From contig CAYQME010000017.1 of NCBI GenBank assembly GCA_964418645.1, forward strand, positions 1-41,719: a stretch of DNA of 41,719 nt, read 5' to 3'. Under the pieces are notes generated by a model that was not told where the DNA came from, ran no database searches, and saw nothing but the letters and a program-made list of their open reading frames with translations. Source of the stretch: JAADHG01 sp964418645. GTDB taxonomy: Bacteria; Bacteroidota; Bacteroidia; Flavobacteriales; Flavobacteriaceae. A program made the translations under genes and the position numbers. How positions within the stretch are numbered: the first letter of the stretch is position 1; every line of letters begins with the position of its first letter. Of the stretch, positions 17,130 through 27,160 are shown piece by piece.

Positions 17130-18575
17130 TTAATTGTTTTCAGAAAAACCAACTGCTTCACCAATAAGTGTAGCACTTGTGCAATTAGTAGTTTTTACAT
17201 TTACAAAATCACCCACTTTATAGTGTTCTTTTGGGAAAACTACAACCGTATTATGCTCGTTTCGTCCAGACCAATGTTCAGACGATTTTTTAGATTCTTT
17301 TTCAATAAGTACTTCTACAATCTTATCAACAAACTGCTGCGTTCTAAACAAACTGTGCTCTTGTTGTAAGTCTACAATTTCAGCAAGTCTTTGCTTTTTT
17401 ACTTCTTCTGGCACATCGTCTTCCAATTTGCGTTCTGCCATAGTTCCAGGTCTTTCAGAATATGCAAACATATAACCAAACGAATATTTTACGTACTCCA
17501 TTAAACTTAAAGTATCTTGGTGATCTATTTCAGTTTCAGACGGGAAACCAGTAATTAAATCGTGAGAGATTGTACAATCTGGAAGAATACACATAATATT
17601 ATCAATCATTTCAAAATATTCTTCGCGAGTGTGCTGACGATTCATTGCTTTTAAAATGCGATTACTTCCGCTCTGAACAGGTAAATGAATGTAATTACAA
17701 ATGTTGTTATACTTCGCCATAGTTTCAATAACAGCCATAGACATGTCTTGTGGATTGGACGTTGAAAACCGAATACGCATTTTAGGTTGTGCATCAGCGC
17801 AAAGCTCTAGTAATTTTGAAAAGCTAACAGCTGTTGTTTTTTGAATATCAGAAGCTTTGCTAAAATCTTTTTTTAAGCCACCTCCATACCATAAATAGCT
17901 ATCTACATTTTGTCCTAAAAGGGTAATTTCTTTATAGCCTTTTTCCCAAAGGTCGTTTACTTCTTCAATAATACTTTGAGGGTTTCGGCTACGTTCGCGT
18001 CCACGTGTAAATGGGACAACACAAAACGTACACATATTATCACAACCACGAGTTATAGAGACAAATGCTGTAACGCCGTTACTATTTAAACGTACAGGAG
18101 AAATATCGCCATAAGTTTCTTCTTTAGATAAGATTACATTTACTGCGTTTCTTCCATCTTCAACTTCGGCAATAAGATTAGGTAAATCTTTATATGCGTC
18201 GGGACCAACAACAAGATCTACTATTTTTTCTTCTTCTAGGAATTTGCTTTTTAAACGCTCAGCCATACAACCTAATACACCAACCTTCATACTAGGATTA
18301 ACCTTTTTTACGGCATTGTATTTTTGTAAACGCTTTCTAATGGTTTGCTCAGCTTTATCTCTTATGGAGCACGTGTTTACTAAAACCAAATCAGCTTCTT
18401 CTAGGTTTTGAGTTGTATTAAAGCCTTCATTAGATAGGATAGAAGCCACAATTTCACTATCACTAAAATTCATAGCACAGCCATAACTCTCTATAAAAAG
18501 TTTACGAGAATTGTCCTCCTTTTGTTCAATGACGAGGCTTTCACCTTGTCTTTTTTCGTCTATAATCTCCTCCAT
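17130..18575 (-). CDS. miaB: tRNA-2-methylthio-N6-dimethylallyladenosine synthase MiaB
   Basis: A 481-residue radical-SAM methylthiotransferase that modifies A37 of tRNAs reading UNN codons. It has the UPF0004 domain with three cluster-binding cysteines (C33, C69, C103), the radical-SAM CxxxCxxC at C178, C182 and C185 (GCDNMCTFC), and a C-terminal TRAM domain. It needs two 4Fe-4S clusters and acts in the cytosol. It is the first gene of the miaB / sigma-54 activator / lptE / TPR-like / secG string. Confidence 0.95.
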   Translation of the reverse strand: MEEIIDEKRQGESLVIEQKEDNSRKLFIESYGCAMNFSDSEIVASILSNEGFNTTQNLEEADLVLVNTCSIRDKAEQTIRKRLQKYNAVKKVNPSMKVGVLGCMAERLKSKFLEEEKIVDLVVGPDAYKDLPNLIAEVEDGRNAVNVILSKEETYGDISPVRLNSNGVTAFVSITRGCDNMCTFCVVPFTRGRERSRNPQSIIEEVNDLWEKGYKEITLLGQNVDSYLWYGGGLKKDFSKASDIQKTTAVSFSKLLELCADAQPKMRIRFSTSNPQDMSMAVIETMAKYNNICNYIHLPVQSGSNRILKAMNRQHTREEYFEMIDNIMCILPDCTISHDLITGFPSETEIDHQDTLSLMEYVKYSFGYMFAYSERPGTMAERKLEDDVPEEVKKQRLAEIVDLQQEHSLFRTQQFVDKIVEVLIEKESKKSSEHWSGRNEHNTVVVFPKEHYKVGDFVNVKTTNCTSATLIGEAVGFSENN

Positions 18576-18726
18576 AAATAATGTTGAACACTTTTGTGGT
18601 CAATAAGTGTGCAAAGATACAATTAATTTATATTTTATGACAAAGTGGCAGATTTATAAAGTTATTTTTTGCAATATGAATAAAAACCATTTACTTTGAG
18701 TATTAACACTAACTAACCTAATTAAA

Positions 18727-19509
18727 ATGAAAACTATATCTTCTTTGCAAGAAAGAACACGGAATGCTAAAGCATTAGATTTCGGAACTATTTTTAGTGC
18801 ATCTATTGAATTGTTTAAGAAAACCTGGATACAAGGATTTTTATTACAATTGTTTACATTTTTAGTGATGTTACCTTTAATTATTATTTTATATGTGCCT
18901 TTGTTTACTATTATTATAGCTCAAGCACAAAGCGGTAACAGCAATCTAGATGTGTACAGTGATTTTTTTGCAGGTATGTCTATTATTTATATACTTTTTG
19001 TGGTCGTTGGTATTTTTGTTTTAGGTGCAGTTTCTGTGGCATTAAATGCAGCTTTTTTTAGAATTATGAAAATGTTAGATCATGGAGAAGCGGTTGCAAC
19101 AGGAGATTTTTGGTATTTTTTAAAAGGAAAATATCTAAGCAAAACGTTTATGCTAATGATAATAACAGTACTTATTTCTATTCCTTCAGCACTGTTATGT
19201 TACATACCATTACTATATGTAATGGTGCCTATGTCGTTTTTCGCAGTTATTTTTGCTTTTAATCCAGAATTAAGCGTTGGTGATATTGTAAAACTTAGTT
19301 TTAATTTAGGAACTAAAAAATGGTTGCTTGCATTTGGATTAATAATGATATCTTCATTATTAGCAGAAATTGTTGGTTTTTTACTCTGCGGAATTGGATT
19401 GCTTTTTACAGCTGCTTTTGTGTATCATCCTGTGTATATAATATATAAGGAAGTTATGGGATTTGATGATGAAGGTGAAATTAATCAAATTGGGGATACC
19501 ATAGAATAA
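18727..19509 (+). CDS. Polytopic membrane protein of unknown function
   Basis: A 260-residue protein with about five or six membrane segments and a short cytosolic N-terminus containing ALDFGTIFSASIELFKKTW. That opening, with a pre-membrane helix and a trailing Trp, is typical of a family of Bacteroidota membrane proteins resembling the membrane part of glycerophosphodiester phosphodiesterases, but no catalytic residues are visible. It is a single gene, closed by a strong hairpin before topA. The function is unknown. Confidence 0.7.
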   Translation: MKTISSLQERTRNAKALDFGTIFSASIELFKKTWIQGFLLQLFTFLVMLPLIIILYVPLFTIIIAQAQSGNSNLDVYSDFFAGMSIIYILFVVVGIFVLGAVSVALNAAFFRIMKMLDHGEAVATGDFWYFLKGKYLSKTFMLMIITVLISIPSALLCYIPLLYVMVPMSFFAVIFAFNPELSVGDIVKLSFNLGTKKWLLAFGLIMISSLLAEIVGFLLCGIGLLFTAAFVYHPVYIIYKEVMGFDDEGEINQIGDTIE

Positions 19510-19531
19510 AATATAATGCATTATAGTATTT

Positions 19532-19562
19532 AAAAAACCTGTCTGAGACAGGTTTTTTTTTA
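19532..19562 (+). terminator. Terminator after the membrane protein gene
   Basis: An eight-base stem AACCTGTC / GACAGGTT with a TGA loop, followed by a run of T. It separates the membrane protein gene from the topA promoter. Confidence 0.85.
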
Positions 19563-19583
19563 TGCCCTTTTTTAATTTAAAAC

Positions 19584-19612
19584 TTGCAGATAAAAAAAAT
19601 AATATACATTTG
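19584..19612 (+). promoter_or_regulatory. Bacteroidota-type promoter of topA
   Basis: TTG at 19584-19586 and TACATTTG at 19605-19612, separated by 18 bases. This matches the TTG / TAnnTTTG promoter form. The predicted transcript starts about 15 bases before the topA ATG. Confidence 0.65.
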
Positions 19613-19632
19613 TACCTCTAAAAAAATGAATA

Positions 19633-22116
19633 ATGGCGAAGAATTTAGTGATTGTAGAGTCACCAGCTAAGGCTAAGACTATAGAGAAATTCCTAGGTAA
19701 AGATTTTAAAGTAGAGTCCAGTTTTGGACATATTGCAGATTTACCATCAAAAGAATTAGGTGTAGATGTAGATGGTGATTTTAAGCCTAAATACGAAGTT
19801 TCTAAAGACAAGAAAGCAGTTGTAAAGAAACTAAAAGACCTTGCAAAAAAGGCAGAAATGGTTTGGTTAGCAAGTGATGAAGATAGAGAAGGAGAGGCTA
19901 TTGCTTGGCATTTGGCGGAATCTTTAAAGTTAGATAAAGACAAAACGAAGCGTATTGTTTTTCATGAAATTACAAAGTCTGCAATTCAGAATGCTGTTAA
20001 AAATCCGAGAAGTATTGATTATAATTTAGTCGATGCGCAACAAGCACGTCGTGTATTAGATAGGATTGTAGGATACGAATTATCTCCTGTATTATGGCGT
20101 AAAGTAAAAGGAGGTTTGTCTGCAGGTCGTGTACAATCCGTATCTGTAAGATTAATTGTGGAGCGAGAACGCGACATACAAAATTTCAATCCTCAAGTAT
20201 CTTATAGAGTAGATGCTGAGTTTTCTACTACAGATGGAAAGACCTTTAAGGCTAAGCTAACAAAGAATTTTTCAACCAAAGAAGACGCTTTTAAATTTTT
20301 AGAAGCAAATGTTTCAGCAAATTTTACGGTTGCCGATTTAGAAAAGAAACCAATAAAAAAGTCGCCAGCAGCACCATTTACAACCTCAACATTACAACAA
20401 GAGGCATCACGTAAACTCTATTTTTCAGTAAGTAAAACTATGACGATGGCACAACGCCTTTATGAAGCAGGTTTAATTACTTATATGAGAACGGATAGTG
20501 TAAATTTATCTGACGAAGCTCGTAAAGGAGCACAAGCTGAAATTGAAAATGCCTATGGTTCACAATATAGTAAACCAAGAAATTATAAAGGAAAAAAAGG
20601 AGCACAAGAAGCACATGAAGCTATACGTCCAACCGATTTTTCCAGAAGTACTGTAAATATAGATAGAGATCAAGCACGATTGTACGAATTGATTTGGAAA
20701 CGTGCTATTGCATCTCAAATGAGTGATGCACAATTAGAGCGAACCAATGTTAAAATTAATGGATCCACACATAACGAAGTGTTTACTGCTAAAGGCGAAG
20801 TAATAACCTTTGATGGGTTTTTAAAAGTATATTTAGAAGGTACAGATGATGAGAATCTTGAGCAAGAAGGTATGCTTCCTGCGTTGCAGGTTAATCAATC
20901 ACTTGCTAATAATTATATAACTGCCACCGAACGTTATACACGTCCACCATATAGATATACAGAAGCCTCTTTAGTGAAGCAATTAGAAGAACTTGGTATA
21001 GGAAGACCATCTACATATGCGCCAACAATTTCAACCATTCAAAACAGAAATTATGTTGAAAAAGGAACCGTTGAAGGTATAGAACGAAAGTATCTGCAAA
21101 TTACACTTCAAGAAGGTGAAGTTAAAGAGCAAACACTTACGGAAAAAGTAGGCTCAGATAAAGGAAAATTAGTACCAACAGATATTGGTATGATTGTAAC
21201 CGACTTTTTAGTTAACCATTTTGAAACTATTTTAGATTACAATTTTACAGCAAAAGTAGAAGATCAGTTTGATGACATTGCCGAAGGAAAAGAAGATTGG
21301 ACACAGATGATGAAAAATTTTTATAAAGATTTTCATCCAAAAGTAGAAGATGTACAAGCCAATGCAGTAAGAGAATCAGGCGAACGTGTTTTAGGAACAG
21401 ATCCAAAAACGGGACGACAAGTAAGTGTGCGTTTAGGTAAATTTGGGCCAATGGTACAAATAGGAACTGTTGACGATGAGGATAAACCACTTTTTGCGAG
21501 TCTTTCTCCTGAACAACAACTTAATTCCATTACTTTTGAAGAAGCCATGAATTTGTTTCAATTGCCTAAGCAACTGGGGAATTATGAAGGCGAAACTATT
21601 GAAGTAAATAATGGACGTTTTGGACCGTATGTTAAATTTGGAAAAAAGTTTGTATCGTTACCTAAAGGTGTAGATCCTCTTAATGTTGAGTTAGATGAAG
21701 CAATTGTACTTATAAAAGAAAAAGAAAAGGCTGATGCGCCAATATACACTCATCAAGGATTACCAGTACAAAAAGGGAAAGGACGTTTTGGACCATTTAT
21801 TAAGTGGAACAATATGTTTATTAATGTAAATAAAAAATACGATTGGGATAATTTATCTGATACGGATATAGTTGAGTTGATAGAAGACAAAATTCAAAAG
21901 GAAAAGGATAAATTAATTCACCATTGGGAAGTTGAAGGAATTAGAGTAGAAAAAGCAAGATGGGGAAGACACAACATATTACAAGGAAAGCTCAAAATAG
22001 AATTACCCAAAACTGTTGATGTCTCGAAATTCACTTTAAAAGAGGTGCAAGATATTATAGAAAAGAACAAACCTAAAAAGAAAACAAGAAAAAAAGCAAT
22101 CACAAAAAAGAAATAA
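19633..22116 (+). CDS. topA: DNA topoisomerase I
   Basis: An 827-residue type IA topoisomerase that relaxes negative supercoils. It opens with the Toprim domain (NLVIVESPAKAKTIEKFLG), has the acidic DEDREGEAIAW motif, and the active-site tyrosine lies in GLITYMRTDSVNLSD near residue 283. After the core come C-terminal repeats with the motif GRFGPYVKFG / GKGRFGPFIKW, as in other Bacteroidota enzymes, and a Lys-rich tail. An ATG seven bases upstream is out of frame, so 19633 is the start. The next gene begins three bases after its stop. Confidence 0.96.
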   Translation: MAKNLVIVESPAKAKTIEKFLGKDFKVESSFGHIADLPSKELGVDVDGDFKPKYEVSKDKKAVVKKLKDLAKKAEMVWLASDEDREGEAIAWHLAESLKLDKDKTKRIVFHEITKSAIQNAVKNPRSIDYNLVDAQQARRVLDRIVGYELSPVLWRKVKGGLSAGRVQSVSVRLIVERERDIQNFNPQVSYRVDAEFSTTDGKTFKAKLTKNFSTKEDAFKFLEANVSANFTVADLEKKPIKKSPAAPFTTSTLQQEASRKLYFSVSKTMTMAQRLYEAGLITYMRTDSVNLSDEARKGAQAEIENAYGSQYSKPRNYKGKKGAQEAHEAIRPTDFSRSTVNIDRDQARLYELIWKRAIASQMSDAQLERTNVKINGSTHNEVFTAKGEVITFDGFLKVYLEGTDDENLEQEGMLPALQVNQSLANNYITATERYTRPPYRYTEASLVKQLEELGIGRPSTYAPTISTIQNRNYVEKGTVEGIERKYLQITLQEGEVKEQTLTEKVGSDKGKLVPTDIGMIVTDFLVNHFETILDYNFTAKVEDQFDDIAEGKEDWTQMMKNFYKDFHPKVEDVQANAVRESGERVLGTDPKTGRQVSVRLGKFGPMVQIGTVDDEDKPLFASLSPEQQLNSITFEEAMNLFQLPKQLGNYEGETIEVNNGRFGPYVKFGKKFVSLPKGVDPLNVELDEAIVLIKEKEKADAPIYTHQGLPVQKGKGRFGPFIKWNNMFINVNKKYDWDNLSDTDIVELIEDKIQKEKDKLIHHWEVEGIRVEKARWGRHNILQGKLKIELPKTVDVSKFTLKEVQDIIEKNKPKKKTRKKAITKKK

Positions 22117-22119
22117 TAA

Positions 22120-23286
22120 ATGAACTTCAATTTTCTTTTTCCTGTTCAGGATTTAGTTTTAGCACATAACGAATTATTATCTACTCATGTGCTTGGAAGA
22201 AAAATAAAGATACACTCAAAACAATATGGAATTCCAAATCTTGACGGGGTTAAAATTGCTATTATTGGAGTGTTAGAAAACCGAAACGATGTAAACTATA
22301 TAGGTGAAGATTTTCAATTAAGTGAAATTAGAAAGTCTTTATACGCTTTGTTTCCTGGTAACTGGCATCAATCAGTTGCAGATCTTGGTGATATTCAAAA
22401 AGGTGAAACGGTAGAAGACACTTATTTTGCTTTACAAACTACAGTAACCATATTATTAGAAAAGAACATTATTCCTGTTATTATTGGTGGAAGCCAAGAT
22501 TTAACCTATGCCAATTATAGAGCCTATGATAATTTAACTAACATGGTTAATGTTGTAAATGTTGATAGCAATTTTGATCTAGGAGATTCAGCAAAACCAA
22601 TAAAAAACAATAGCTTTTTAGGAAAGGTTATTTTAGAGCAACCTTATAATTTATTCAATTACTCTATTTTAGGTTACCAAACCTATTTCAATTCTCAAGA
22701 AGAAATAGATTTAATGGACAAGCTTTATTTTGAAGCTTACAGATTGGGTGAAATTACAAGCAATATTGCTTTGGCTGAACCTGTAATGAGAGATGCAAAT
22801 ATTGTAAGCTTGGATTTGAAAAGTATCAGATCATCTGAAGTAAGTGTGAAGCAAAAACACTCTCCCAATGGCTTTGATGGTAAAGAAATATGTGCTATTT
22901 CTAGATATGCAGGTATAAGTAATAAAGTATCATCTTTTGGTATTTATGAATATAAACCATCAAAGGATGACGATGCTACAGCAATGTTAATAGCACAAAT
23001 TATTTGGTATTATATTGAAGGGGTAAATTGTAGGGTCAAAGACGATGATTTTTCAGAAACATCCAAATACCAGAAATTCACCGTATTAATAGAAGAACAA
23101 GAACTTATCTTTTATAAAAGTAATCAAACAGGACGTTGGTGGATAGAGATACCTTTTTTACCAAAAGTTAATAATAAATTAAAACAACACACGTTATTAC
23201 CATGCATGCATGAAGATTATATTGATGCAAGCAATGGGATAATACCCGAAAGATGGTATAAAGCATATAAAAAAAACAGCGTTTAA
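22120..23286 (+). CDS. Arginase/formimidoylglutamase-fold protein with substituted metal ligands
   Basis: A 388-residue protein of the ureohydrolase (arginase/agmatinase/formimidoylglutamase) fold, three bases after topA and upstream of gldK. All three metal motifs can be placed but are altered. GGDHS/GGSHD is GGSQD (Q126 for His), DxHxD is D149-S-N151-F-D153 (Asn for His), and SxDxD is SLDLK (K234 for Asp). Three of six usual Mn ligands are therefore replaced, so ordinary ureohydrolase activity is doubtful. A gene like this stands before gldK in several flavobacteria and is often labelled formimidoylglutamase. A binding or structural role is more likely; this is inferred. Confidence 0.75.
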   Translation: MNFNFLFPVQDLVLAHNELLSTHVLGRKIKIHSKQYGIPNLDGVKIAIIGVLENRNDVNYIGEDFQLSEIRKSLYALFPGNWHQSVADLGDIQKGETVEDTYFALQTTVTILLEKNIIPVIIGGSQDLTYANYRAYDNLTNMVNVVNVDSNFDLGDSAKPIKNNSFLGKVILEQPYNLFNYSILGYQTYFNSQEEIDLMDKLYFEAYRLGEITSNIALAEPVMRDANIVSLDLKSIRSSEVSVKQKHSPNGFDGKEICAISRYAGISNKVSSFGIYEYKPSKDDDATAMLIAQIIWYYIEGVNCRVKDDDFSETSKYQKFTVLIEEQELIFYKSNQTGRWWIEIPFLPKVNNKLKQHTLLPCMHEDYIDASNGIIPERWYKAYKKNSV

Positions 23287-23361
23287 AGGCAAGCATAAGG
23301 CGTAAATTCATCGACGAAATGCATTTTTTTAAGATAAAATGCATATTTTTTACTTAAAAAG

Positions 23362-23392
23362 TTGTTTTTATGAAAATATATAAATATGTTTA
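23362..23392 (+). promoter_or_regulatory. Candidate promoter of gldK-L-M-N
   Basis: TTG at 23362-23364 and TATGTTTA at 23385-23392 with a 20-base spacer, close to the TTG / TAnnTTTG form but with A for the last G. It lies about 40 bases before the gldK ATG. Confidence 0.5.
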
Positions 23393-23434
23393 CACCCTCA
23401 AAACAATTAAAGATCAATAATTAACCTCGAATTT

Positions 23435-24823
23435 ATGTTTATCAAGAAGTTAGTATTATTTACAGCAATTTTAGCTTTTGTAACCAGTTGTGGAACAGGA
23501 GACAAAGGCGAATTGGTTGGAATTAAAGGAAAGAAATGGCATCCAGAGAAGCCATATGGAATGACATTAGTTCCTGGAGGTGCGTTTATTATGGGAAAAT
23601 CTGATGATGATTTAGCCGGAGTTAAAGATGCACCAACAAAAACAGTTACTGTAAGAGCATTCTATATGGACGAAACCGAAATTACAAATGCAGAGTATCG
23701 TCAATTTGTAGAGTGGGTAAGAGATTCTACTATTAGAACAAAACTTGCAATTCTTGCTGATGAAGTTGGAGAAACTGATCCTGAGTCTGATGGTATTGGA
23801 CAGTTTGCTTTTAAAGATGCAGACACTACTGATATGAGCGTGTACGAAAAATATATGCTAGATAACTATAGCGGTATGAGTGATGATTATTATGAAGGTA
23901 GAAAGTTAAATCACGATGTAGATTTAATATTTGATACTGACGAATATCCAGACGAATACTATGCTGAAGTTATGGATTCTATGTATTTACCTTTAGAAGA
24001 GTCTTATAATGGGCAACGTACTTGGGATGTTAGAAAGTTTAAATTTCAATATACAACTATGGACATACAAACAGCTGCTAAATACAGAGAGTTGAGACGT
24101 AGTGATGTTATTGAAAAAAGAGAAATAGAAGTATATCCTGACACAACAGTTTGGATTCGAGATTTCTCATATTCGTATAATGAGCCTATGCATAACGACT
24201 ATTTTTGGCATGATGCCTATGCAGATTATCCGGTAGTTGGTATTACCTGGAATCAAGCCAGAGCATTTTGTCAGTGGCGCACATTAAATAAAAACACCTA
24301 TCAAAAACAAAGAGATAAACAATTTGTCAACGGCTTTAGATTACCATCAGAACCAGAATGGGAATATGCTGCAAGAGGTGGTCTACAAGGTGCAACATTT
24401 CCTTGGGGAGGTCCTTATGCTATAAATGACCGTGGCTGTTTTATGGCAAACTTTAAGCCATTACGTGGCGATTATGCAGCAGACCAAGCTTTATATACAG
24501 TTGAAGCAAAGTCTTTTGAACCTAACGATTTTAATTTATATAATATGGCTGGGAACGTATCAGAATGGGTAATGTCATCATACGATCCTGCGTCTTACGA
24601 ATACTCTTCAACAGTTAACCCAAGTGTAAATGATACCGAAAACGAACGTAAAGTTGTTAGAGGTGGTTCTTGGAAAGATGTTGCTTACTTCCTACAAGTA
24701 AGTTCTAGAGATTACGAATATGCAGATTCTGCAAGAAGTTACATTGGTTTCCGAACAGTACAAGATTATATGGGAACTGAAGTTACAAAAAATGCCTCAA
24801 AAAAAGGAAAAATAAAAAATTAA
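23435..24823 (+). CDS. gldK: Gliding motility / type IX secretion lipoprotein GldK
   Basis: A 462-residue lipoprotein with a lipobox ending at C19 (FVTSC). The rest is an FGE-sulfatase-like (SUMF1) fold: TLVPGGAFIMGKSDDD near residue 45, RLPSEPEWEYAARGG near residue 305, and the final NMAGNVSEWV and VVRGGSWKD blocks. With GldN it forms the large periplasmic ring attached to the outer membrane in the type IX secretion machine. It is first in gldK-gldL-gldM-gldN and has its own promoter-like sequence. Confidence 0.96.
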   Translation: MFIKKLVLFTAILAFVTSCGTGDKGELVGIKGKKWHPEKPYGMTLVPGGAFIMGKSDDDLAGVKDAPTKTVTVRAFYMDETEITNAEYRQFVEWVRDSTIRTKLAILADEVGETDPESDGIGQFAFKDADTTDMSVYEKYMLDNYSGMSDDYYEGRKLNHDVDLIFDTDEYPDEYYAEVMDSMYLPLEESYNGQRTWDVRKFKFQYTTMDIQTAAKYRELRRSDVIEKREIEVYPDTTVWIRDFSYSYNEPMHNDYFWHDAYADYPVVGITWNQARAFCQWRTLNKNTYQKQRDKQFVNGFRLPSEPEWEYAARGGLQGATFPWGGPYAINDRGCFMANFKPLRGDYAADQALYTVEAKSFEPNDFNLYNMAGNVSEWVMSSYDPASYEYSSTVNPSVNDTENERKVVRGGSWKDVAYFLQVSSRDYEYADSARSYIGFRTVQDYMGTEVTKNASKKGKIKN

Positions 24824-24857
24824 CCAAAACTTAAAACTTAACTAAAAACAAAACATT

Positions 24858-25499
24858 ATGGCACAATCAAAAGCAAACAAAAGGTTCATGAATATGGCCT
24901 ACGGATTAGGAGCATCAATAGTAATAGTTGGCGCACTTTTCAAAATTATTCACTTCGAAATAGGACCTCTTACAGGTAACGTTATGTTAACTATTGGTCT
25001 TGTTACTGAAGCAATTATTTTCGCAATTTCGGCTTTCGAACCAGTAGATGATGATTTAGATTGGTCTTTGGTTTACCCTGAACTAGAAGGTGGTCAAACT
25101 TCAAAAAAGGACAAAGAGTCAAAAGATGCCGAAGGTATATTATCTAAAAAATTAGACGAGTTACTTAAAGAAGCTCAAATAGATGGTGAGCTAATGGCAA
25201 GTCTAGGAGATAGTATTAAAAACTTTGAAGATGTGGCTAAAAATATGTCACCTACAGTTGAATCTATTTCTGCTACTAAAAAGTATGGCGAAGAAATGTC
25301 GTTAGCTGCAGCACAAATGGAATCTTTGAATAGTTTATATAAAGTACAGTTAGAAAGCGTAAATCGACAATCTACAATTAACGAAGAATCGATTGAAAAC
25401 GCAGCTAAGTTAAAGGAACAAATGCAATCTTTAGCATCTAATCTATCATCATTAAATGGTGTATATGGTGGAATGCTTACTGCAATGAACAAAAACTAG
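24858..25499 (+). CDS. gldL: Type IX secretion motor subunit GldL
   Basis: A 213-residue inner-membrane protein with two membrane helices (about residues 15-33 and 42-60) and a cytosolic helical tail. The charged residues proposed to carry the proton flow in the GldLM motor are present: R9, K29 and H32 in the first helix region, and E51 in the second (GLVTEAIIF). Five GldL subunits surround two GldM helices, and the motor powers secretion and gliding. It lies 34 bases after gldK and 43 before gldM. Confidence 0.97.
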   Translation: MAQSKANKRFMNMAYGLGASIVIVGALFKIIHFEIGPLTGNVMLTIGLVTEAIIFAISAFEPVDDDLDWSLVYPELEGGQTSKKDKESKDAEGILSKKLDELLKEAQIDGELMASLGDSIKNFEDVAKNMSPTVESISATKKYGEEMSLAAAQMESLNSLYKVQLESVNRQSTINEESIENAAKLKEQMQSLASNLSSLNGVYGGMLTAMNKN

Positions 25500-25542
25500 T
25501 TAGAATTTAATAAATCTATTAATTAACAAAAACTAATTAGTT

Positions 25543-27108
25543 ATGGCAGGAGCAAAATTATCTGCAAGGCAGAAAATGATAAACTTGATGTATTTAATAT
25601 TCATTGCGATGTTAGCATTAAATATGTCGAAAGAAGTGTTGTCAGCATTCGGGTTGATGAATGAAAGATTAACCGAATCTAACGAAGCAGCAACAACAAG
25701 AAACGCAGCCTTTATGGATGGACTAGCTAAAAAAGCTAGTGAACAACCAGAAAAGTATAAACCTTTAGAAGAACAAGCTAATCAAATTTCATCGTTAGCA
25801 AATGAGTTTAACACATATTTAGAAGATCTAAAAGGAAAAATGACAGCTACTGTTGATGATCCTGAAGATTATGAAATTATGGATAAAGGGGATTACCTTG
25901 ACGAACATTTCTTTAAAGGTGACAAGATTAAACCAGATGGTCAGGAATTCTTAAAACAGATTGCAACATTTAGAGATGGTGTAGTTAGTGTTTTAGCTGA
26001 TGATCCTAGATATTCAGACATTTTAAATGATGTTAAAAAGAAGTTTAACACTGCTGATAAAAAACGTGGTGCGGGAACTGAACGTTGGTTAGATAATAAC
26101 TTCAAAGGATTTCCTTTGGTAGCATCTCTAACTAAAATGACACAATTGCAGTCAGATATCAAGACGACTGAATCTGAAGTTTTAGGTAAGATATTTCAAG
26201 GGAAACTAACAGAAGAAGTATCTATGACTAACTATACAACATTGTTAGAAACATCTAAATCAGCTTTCTTTAACGGTGAAAAATTTGATGGACAAATTGT
26301 ATTAGGACGTAAAGATGCTTCTACAAGACCAAATAGAGTAGAATTAACTTTAGATGGAAGAAAGCTTAGCGAATCTCAATATACAATTGAAGATGGTAAA
26401 GTAAAATTAAACATCAATACAGGAAATCCTGGAGAGCATAAAATTGAAGGGAAATTAATTTTCGCACAAGATGGTGAAGAAATTGAAGTTCCAGTTAGTC
26501 AATCTTTTGCAACGGTTCCAAAGCCAAATGCTGCAACAATATCTGCAGACAAAATGAATGTAGTATATCGTGGTGTTGATAATCCAATGACCATTTCATT
26601 TGCTGGAATATCTGATAATAACGTAAGCGCTAATGCTGGAGGTTATTTAAGAAAAGCAGGCACAGGAAAGTATATGATGAATGTTACTAAGGCTCAAGGT
26701 AGAGAGATAAAAATTAACGTTACTGGAACCTTACCAGATGGTAGTAAAGTATCAGATAATTCTACTTTTAGAATTAAAGATATTCCACGACCAACTGGAA
26801 CAGTAAGAGGAGAAGATGGCTCTGTAACTATGCAGCGTAATAGTCTTGAGATTTCAACAATTGGAGCAAAATTATTTGATTTCGATTTTGAATTACCTTT
26901 AAATATTACTGAATTTAGTTTCAAAGTTTCTGGACAGCCAACAATAACGGTTAAAGGAAATAAGTTAAATACTAGAGCGAAACAAGTTTTACGTAAAGCA
27001 AAGCGTGGTTCAATTGTTCAAATATTTAATATTCAAGCTAAAATAAAAGGAAATGCTACGTATAAATTAAAGAAAGTATCTCCTATATTAATTGAGTTAT
27101 CAAATTAA
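25543..27108 (+). CDS. gldM: Type IX secretion motor subunit GldM
   Basis: A 521-residue protein with one N-terminal membrane helix (LSARQKMINLMYLIFIAML) and a long periplasmic part built of four domains (D1-D4). GldM dimers cross the periplasm and pass the movement of the GldL ring to the GldKN ring. The length is normal for GldM (about 510-525). It lies between gldL and gldN in the conserved order. Confidence 0.97.
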   Translation: MAGAKLSARQKMINLMYLIFIAMLALNMSKEVLSAFGLMNERLTESNEAATTRNAAFMDGLAKKASEQPEKYKPLEEQANQISSLANEFNTYLEDLKGKMTATVDDPEDYEIMDKGDYLDEHFFKGDKIKPDGQEFLKQIATFRDGVVSVLADDPRYSDILNDVKKKFNTADKKRGAGTERWLDNNFKGFPLVASLTKMTQLQSDIKTTESEVLGKIFQGKLTEEVSMTNYTTLLETSKSAFFNGEKFDGQIVLGRKDASTRPNRVELTLDGRKLSESQYTIEDGKVKLNINTGNPGEHKIEGKLIFAQDGEEIEVPVSQSFATVPKPNAATISADKMNVVYRGVDNPMTISFAGISDNNVSANAGGYLRKAGTGKYMMNVTKAQGREIKINVTGTLPDGSKVSDNSTFRIKDIPRPTGTVRGEDGSVTMQRNSLEISTIGAKLFDFDFELPLNITEFSFKVSGQPTITVKGNKLNTRAKQVLRKAKRGSIVQIFNIQAKIKGNATYKLKKVSPILIELSN

Positions 27109-27160
27109 AAAGAGATAGTTTAATATAGAAACTGTCCTGAACCCAATAATTTAAATTAAG

